Position numbers and translations under genes: made by a program
Assembly (NCBI RefSeq): GCF_000740795.1
Contig: NZ_JGYG01000009.1
Coordinates: 1 to 64,000, forward strand
Source: Haematobacter massiliensis
Lineage (GTDB): Bacteria > Pseudomonadota > Alphaproteobacteria > Rhodobacterales > Rhodobacteraceae
Length of the DNA stretch: 64,000 nt
Reading direction: 5' to 3'
Shown: piece by piece, positions 60,095 through 64,000 of the stretch
How the letters are laid out: the number at the start of each line of letters is the position of its first letter
Numbering within the stretch: position 1 is the stretch's first letter
The notes under the pieces: model-generated
The model's input: the letters and a program-made list of their open reading frames with translations, nothing else
Told to the model about the DNA's origin: nothing
The model's database searches: none

Positions 60095-60809
60095 GTTCCA
60101 ACTCCTTCGTGGACAGGTCGAGTTCTGCATCGATCAGCCCGGCCACGTCGCCGGGATGGTGAAACACGCCGATCATGGCGACGCCTTCGGTTTTCAGTTG
60201 CCGCAGCCGGCGCACCAGCGCCTCCCGCGCGCCCGCGTCGAGCGAGGCCGTCGGCTCGTCGAGCATCAGCAGCCGCTGCGGCAGGATGAGCGCGCGGGCG
60301 AGGTTCACCTTCTGCTGTTCTCCGCCCGAGAAGGTGGAGGGATATGCCGCCCAAAGCTCGCGCTTCACCCCGAACTCCGCCAAAGCCGCGCGCGCGGCTT
60401 CCAGCGCCTCCGCCGCCGGGCGCCCGGCAAGGCGCAGCGGTTCGGCCACGATCTCCTCCGCCGCGACACGGGGGCGGGCGATGAGAAACTGGGTGACGAA
60501 GCCGATCTCCCGCCGCCTGAGCAGCGCCACATCGACATCCGCCGCGGTGGCGAGGTCGATCCGCCCTTCCGCCGTGTTGAGCCAGATATGGCCACCCTTC
60601 GGCAGATAGGTCCGGTAGAGCGTGCGCAGCAGCGTGGATTTACCGGCGCCGTTATGCCCGCGCAGCAGTAGGAACCGCCCGGGATACAGACGGAAGCTCA
60701 CCCCCTCGAATGCCGGGAGGCGCTGGTGGAGATGGTGCATGTCGAAATGCTTGGCCAGCCCTTCGACTTCGAGCACGGGGAGGGACATAGGGAGGGAGCG
60801 GTGCATCAT
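60081..60809 (-). CDS. phnL: C-P lyase ABC-type subunit PhnL
   Basis: A protein of about 242 residues with Walker A GHNGAGKST, signature FSGGEQQKVNLARA, Walker B RLLMLDEPTASLD and FHHPGDVAGLID in place of the usual switch. PhnL is an ABC-ATPase-like component of the C-P lyase machinery rather than a transporter. ATG 60809 (MMHRSLPM) is chosen because GTGAGG lies five bases upstream; ATG 60788 (MSLPVLEV) fits homologues but has no ribosome site. Confidence 0.9.
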   Translation of the reverse strand: MMHRSLPMSLPVLEVEGLAKHFDMHHLHQRLPAFEGVSFRLYPGRFLLLRGHNGAGKSTLLRTLYRTYLPKGGHIWLNTAEGRIDLATAADVDVALLRRREIGFVTQFLIARPRVAAEEIVAEPLRLAGRPAAEALEAARAALAEFGVKRELWAAYPSTFSGGEQQKVNLARALILPQRLLMLDEPTASLDAGAREALVRRLRQLKTEGVAMIGVFHHPGDVAGLIDAELDLSTKELEHVAQ

Positions 60810-60816
60810 GGTCGCC

Positions 60817-61629
60817 TCACAGTTTGGCATGGACGAGGGACTGGGTGTAGTCATGCTGCGGGTCCTGAAAGATCTGGTCGGCAAGTCCCTGCTCGACCAC
60901 GCGGCCCCGGCGCATCACCATGACCCGGTCCGCCATGGTGCGGATGACGCCAAGGTCATGGCTGACGAGCACCATGGTGATCGCCCGGTCGCGCTGCAGT
61001 CGTTTCAAGGTATCCAGCACCAGCGCCTGCACGGAGACGTCCAGCCCCGTGGTCGGCTCGTCCAGCAGCAGCAGCGCCGGCTCCAGCGCGATGGCCTTGG
61101 CAAGCTGCACGCGTTGCTGCATCCCGCCCGACAGCTCGATCGGCCGCGCATCCATCCGCTCCAGCGGAAATTCGGATGCCGCCAGCGCCTCCCCGGCTTT
61201 CTCGCGCAGCGTGGCGAAGCGACGTTCCCCTGCGATCAGCAGCCGTTCGGCGACGTTGCCGGAGGAGGAGTTGCGCATCAGAAGCCCCAGATGCGGGTTC
61301 TGATAGACGATCCCCACATGGCGCGCGCAGAGCATCCGCCGCGCGTAACGATCCAGCTCGAAGAGGTTCCCCTCCGCCCCTGGAATCGCCAGCCTGTAAT
61401 CTCCGCTATCGGGGGTGTCTTCCAGGTTCATCATGCGCAGCAGCGTGGATTTCCCCGAGCCGCTCTCTCCCACGATGCCCAGAACCTCGCCGGGATAGAC
61501 CGTCACATCCACATCATCGAGCGCCGTCACCTTGCCGAAGCGCCGGGAGATACCGGCCATCGTCATGATCGGCGGTGTCGTCATCAGCCGCGGCGCGTCC
61601 CGGCGCGCCCATTCCGCAGTCCGGGTCAT
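60817..61629 (-). CDS. phnK: C-P lyase ABC-type subunit PhnK
   Basis: A 270-residue ATPase-like protein with Walker A GESGSGKSTLLRMMNLEDTPDSGDY, signature LSGGMQQRVQLAKA, Walker B LLLLDEPTTGLD and LVSHDLGVIRTMADRVMVM. In Escherichia coli PhnK binds the PhnGHIJ core near PhnJ. It overlaps phnJ by four bases (ATGA). The first 20 residues (MTRTAEWARRDAPRLMTTPPI) extend beyond the usual start, and an internal Met there is a possible alternative. Confidence 0.92.
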   Translation of the reverse strand: MTRTAEWARRDAPRLMTTPPIMTMAGISRRFGKVTALDDVDVTVYPGEVLGIVGESGSGKSTLLRMMNLEDTPDSGDYRLAIPGAEGNLFELDRYARRMLCARHVGIVYQNPHLGLLMRNSSSGNVAERLLIAGERRFATLREKAGEALAASEFPLERMDARPIELSGGMQQRVQLAKAIALEPALLLLDEPTTGLDVSVQALVLDTLKRLQRDRAITMVLVSHDLGVIRTMADRVMVMRRGRVVEQGLADQIFQDPQHDYTQSLVHAKL

Positions 61630-62540
61630 TTCATCACCCCGTTCACATACCATGTCTCTCCGGGAGCGACGCCCTCGCCTTCCGCTGCCCGGATGTGTTT
61701 GACGGCATAGCCAGAGTCTGACAGCTCGTGGACCGAGCCGCCATCGGCCTGCGGAATCTCGTTCATGAAGAAGCCTTTGACGCCCGTGCGATCGCAGGTG
61801 AGTCCGGCGTGATCCTCCACCCGGTAGGGCATGTCGGAAAACGCCAGCGGCTCCACCGGGGTAAAGGGCGGCACCGCGAAGATGCGCTTTTCCCGCCCCG
61901 CCGACAGAAGCGTCAGGTGCCGCGCCATGTTGAGCTTCGGCACGTCCCAGCGCGGTATGGGCGATGGTGTCATGACATGCCGCCCATTGACCAGCGCCGG
62001 GTAGGAGGCACCCTGCATGATGCGCCCCGACCGCACGATCTGCTCGTAGAGCACCAGCCACAGCCGCCCGTAATCGGCGTCGGCATGCATCTGGCGCGCG
62101 ACGGAGATGTTCGGCTCCACCGGGCGGAGAGGCTCCGGGTTCGGCACCTGAAGGACGAGCACCTGATCCTCTCGCATCACCTCCTCCGGGATGCGGTGGC
62201 GGGATTGCAGGATGGTGGCCTCCGCCGTGTCCTCCGTGCCCCGCGCACCCGCCACGCGGGCCACGAACTGGCGGATGGAAACGGCATTCACACTGTCATC
62301 CGCGCCCTGATCGATCACCTTGACCACGGAGGCCGGGTTCACGAGCGTCAGCGTTACCTGAAGCCCGCCGGTGCCCCAGCCGCGCGCCATGGGCACTTCG
62401 CGGCTCGCATAGGGGATCTGGCAGCCGGGCACGGCGATGGCCTTCAGCATCGCGCGGCGCATCTCGCGCTTGGCGGAGGGGTCGAGGAAGCCGTAGCTCA
62501 TCGCCTCCCATGGGCGGGTGAGGTCGCTCAGGGCGGTCAT
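61626..62540 (-). CDS. phnJ: C-P lyase radical-SAM subunit PhnJ, with altered C-terminal cysteine motif
   Basis: A 304-residue PhnJ homologue. The body is canonical: YGFLDPSAKREMRRAMLKAIAVPGCQIPYASREVPMARGWGTGGLQ, KVIDQGADDSVNAVSIRQF, QSRHRIPEEVM and SPIPRWDVPKLNMARHLTLLSAGREKRIFAVPPFTPVEPL. In the E. coli enzyme the C-terminus carries four cysteines (C241, C244, C266 for the [4Fe-4S] cluster and C272 for catalysis). Here the matching stretch reads GLTCDRTGVKGFFMNEIPQA and VHELSDSGYAVKH: one Cys aligns with C241, and Thr, Leu and Ala replace the others. The frame is intact and overlaps phnI and phnK correctly, so it is not a frameshift. Activity as a standard C-P lyase is doubtful. Confidence 0.9.
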   Translation of the reverse strand: MTALSDLTRPWEAMSYGFLDPSAKREMRRAMLKAIAVPGCQIPYASREVPMARGWGTGGLQVTLTLVNPASVVKVIDQGADDSVNAVSIRQFVARVAGARGTEDTAEATILQSRHRIPEEVMREDQVLVLQVPNPEPLRPVEPNISVARQMHADADYGRLWLVLYEQIVRSGRIMQGASYPALVNGRHVMTPSPIPRWDVPKLNMARHLTLLSAGREKRIFAVPPFTPVEPLAFSDMPYRVEDHAGLTCDRTGVKGFFMNEIPQADGGSVHELSDSGYAVKHIRAAEGEGVAPGETWYVNGVMK

Positions 62541-63640
62541 AGGGTCGGCTCCTCGATTTTCGCATCGGCCAGCTCGGCCTGCGGGCCGGGTTCAGGGGCA
62601 GCCACCGCCGTCCGCGCCCGCGCGTCCCGCATCGCGTCGAGCGAGGACTGGAAGGTCACATAATGCGGCAGCTTGAAGTGGATGCAGAAGCCGGAGGCCT
62701 CCACGGGTTCGGTGTGGTAAAGGAAGAACTCTTCCTCCGTCGGCGATCCCTTTGCCGCGCCCGGCGCATTCAGGTCGAGCGTCGCGGCCGAGATCACCTT
62801 CACCTCGTTCCAACCCAGCGTGGCGGAGAAACCCAGCCGGATCTGGCTGGAGGTATCCTTCGCCGCGACCTCCGCCTGCGAGACCCTGACACGGCCCGCC
62901 GAGAATACCGTTCCGCGCGGATGGCACACGCGCAGCTCTGCCTCCGCCAGCCGAAGCTCATTCACCGTGGGATGAGCGTTGCCGTAGCCCCGCATGGCCG
63001 AATAGCCCAGCGCGAGAACCCCGCCAGTATCAGCTCTGGCAAGGCTTTGGAGCGTATGTGCTCTTTTTGCAGGGAAAAGGAGCGGCTCCCGTGTGAGATC
63101 GGGAATGTTCTGAGGCGCCACATTTTCGCGCGGCGGGTCCGCAACGAGGCCCTCGGCCTTCTGCCAGGCGGCAAGCGAGGGCTGAGAGGCCGGAGCAGGC
63201 TTGGCCGCGCGCTCCACCAGCTCTGGAACGAGCGGCACGCCATCCAGGACGCCCGTCGCCAGAAGCCGATGCGCGTAATCGAGCGTCGGTCCAAGGATCT
63301 GACCGCCGGGAATGTCCTTGAAAGCTGCGGAAATGCGACGATGCGTGAACAGCGCCTCCTGCGTCACCGGCTCCGCCACCGTCAGGCGGGGCTGCGTCGT
63401 GCGCCAGGCACGGAGCAGAAGCACCGTCTCATAGAGATCGCCGCCCGTCTGGGAGAGGGCGAGCGCAGCCAGTTCCGGCTCATACAATGACGCCTCCCCC
63501 ATCACCCGATCGACGAGCCAAGGCAGCGCCGCCGCGACAGCCGCCACGCGCCCCTGATCGATGGTGCCCAGCCCCTCCCTGTAAAGCCGCTCCGCCTGCG
63601 CGATGGCTCGTTCTCCGCCGCGCGTTGCAACATAAGCCAT
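62537..63640 (-). CDS. phnI: C-P lyase complex subunit PhnI
   Basis: A 367-residue PhnI. MAYVATRGGERAIAQAERLYREGLG at the start, RRISAAFKDIPGGQILGPTLDYAHRLL near residue 105, FPAKRAHTLQSLARADTGGVLALGYSAMRGYGNAHPTVNEL near 192 and FKLPHYVTFQSSLDAMRD near the end are canonical. PhnI, with PhnG/H/L, transfers the phosphonate to ribose from ATP. ATG 63640 overlaps the phnH stop by four bases. The four-base couplings to phnJ and phnH show an intact operon. Confidence 0.94.
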   Translation of the reverse strand: MAYVATRGGERAIAQAERLYREGLGTIDQGRVAAVAAALPWLVDRVMGEASLYEPELAALALSQTGGDLYETVLLLRAWRTTQPRLTVAEPVTQEALFTHRRISAAFKDIPGGQILGPTLDYAHRLLATGVLDGVPLVPELVERAAKPAPASQPSLAAWQKAEGLVADPPRENVAPQNIPDLTREPLLFPAKRAHTLQSLARADTGGVLALGYSAMRGYGNAHPTVNELRLAEAELRVCHPRGTVFSAGRVRVSQAEVAAKDTSSQIRLGFSATLGWNEVKVISAATLDLNAPGAAKGSPTEEEFFLYHTEPVEASGFCIHFKLPHYVTFQSSLDAMRDARARTAVAAPEPGPQAELADAKIEEPTL

Positions 63641-64000
63641 CAAAGCACCTCGATGTGGGTGGAGCGTGGCAGACCGATGACCCGGTCCCCGTCCACGATG
63701 AAGAGGTCAAAGCCGAGGGGGTAGGTCACCCGTTCGGCGCGTATGCCCCAAAGCTCCGGCGACAGCGCAGGGGAGATGGTGATGGAACCGTCGATCCCCG
63801 GCCCGGCAAGCCGCACCCGGCCCCCAGCCCGCAGCGGTGCGGCAAGCACCAGTGTCGCCCCGGCCTCCGGGTGGATCGCGGAGCCGGTCCGAGCCTGCCG
63901 GAACGCCTCTTCCGCGCCCCCGGAAAGAAACAGGTAGTCGGCGGTAGTCGGGCAGGCAGGCCGCGCGCCCGTCCGGTCGATGAGGGGCCGAAGACCCTCG
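63640..64000 (-). CDS. phnH: C-P lyase subunit PhnH, 5' part beyond window
   Basis: The C-terminal 119 residues or so of PhnH, beginning off the window edge. The visible part reads DYLFLSGGAEEAFRQARTG..HPEAGATLVLAAPLRAGGRVRLAGPGIDGS and ends LGFDLFIVDGDRVIGLPRSTHIEVL, the family C-terminus. PhnH is a core structural subunit of the PhnGHIJ complex. Its stop overlaps phnI (ATGA). phnG and the regulator presumably lie beyond 64000. Confidence 0.9.
   Translation of the reverse strand, partial: EGLRPLIDRTGARPACPTTADYLFLSGGAEEAFRQARTGSAIHPEAGATLVLAAPLRAGGRVRLAGPGIDGSITISPALSPELWGIRAERVTYPLGFDLFIVDGDRVIGLPRSTHIEVL

Noticed and set aside
61626-61820. The idea that the odd PhnJ C-terminus is a frameshift hiding a normal CxxC motif
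   Set aside because: Neither other minus-strand frame encodes the motif. The frame ends in a proper ATGA overlap with phnK, and residues around the missing cysteines (MNEI, SDSGY) still align with the family.

Overview
The window is GC-rich DNA, almost certainly from an alphaproteobacterium of the Rhodobacterales type. Supporting signs are the run N-formylglutamate amidohydrolase / DUF1244 / pyruvate kinase / rpmI-rplT, several solute-binding-protein transporters, a tripartite tricarboxylate transporter, a Zur-znuABC locus and a C-P lyase operon. The content is chromosomal and catabolic. No phage, plasmid or intact insertion sequence was recognised, and no rRNA or tRNA.

Layout. 1-1.6 kb: a decayed gap 3' end, then a degenerate CRISPR-like array. 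1.6-8 kb: M29 aminopeptidase, tctCBA uptake system, GH15 glucoamylase-like enzyme. 8.2-8.9 kb: a second degenerate CRISPR-like array. 9-16.6 kb: metallophosphoesterase and lipid kinase, a YcaO protein divergent from a small Cys-ending protein that is followed by a large regulator, a PLP-lysine-less alpha-oxoamine-synthase-like protein, an M15 peptidase and an MliC-type lysozyme inhibitor. 16.7-21.6 kb: five-gene peptide/nickel-type ABC transporter. 22-34.6 kb: an oxidative catabolic island (nitronate monooxygenase-like protein, TetR, LLM flavin monooxygenase, class II aldolase, 2-hydroxyacid dehydrogenase, Rieske oxygenase, a RidA remnant, LysR, and a polyamine-type ABC transporter with a fused permease). 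34.5-42.6 kb: FUSC/MarR efflux pair, GltS, a third repeat region, aldehyde dehydrogenase, LysR, PuuD. 42.6-45.7 kb: znuA and zur-znuCB. 45.7-51 kb: acyl-CoA ligase and housekeeping genes. 51.1-58.9 kb: LacI-controlled ABC transporter with a glucosyl/mannosylglycerate-hydrolase-like enzyme and glucokinase. 58.9-64 kb: phnHIJKLM on the minus strand, cut by the window edge.

Main points of interest. (1) PhnJ lacks three of the four cysteines of the characterised C-P lyase. (2) Three transcription units of the catabolic island share one promoter layout, a TTAGG-N4-CCCTA box exactly 19 bases from an ATAATT-like element. (3) Two cas-less, strongly diverged 61-base arrays have type I-E-like repeats. 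(4) A stand-alone YcaO gene faces a small protein ending in a Cys-Gly-Cys motif, next to an alpha-oxoamine-synthase homologue with its catalytic residues replaced. (5) Two binding-protein-to-permease junctions carry strong hairpins.
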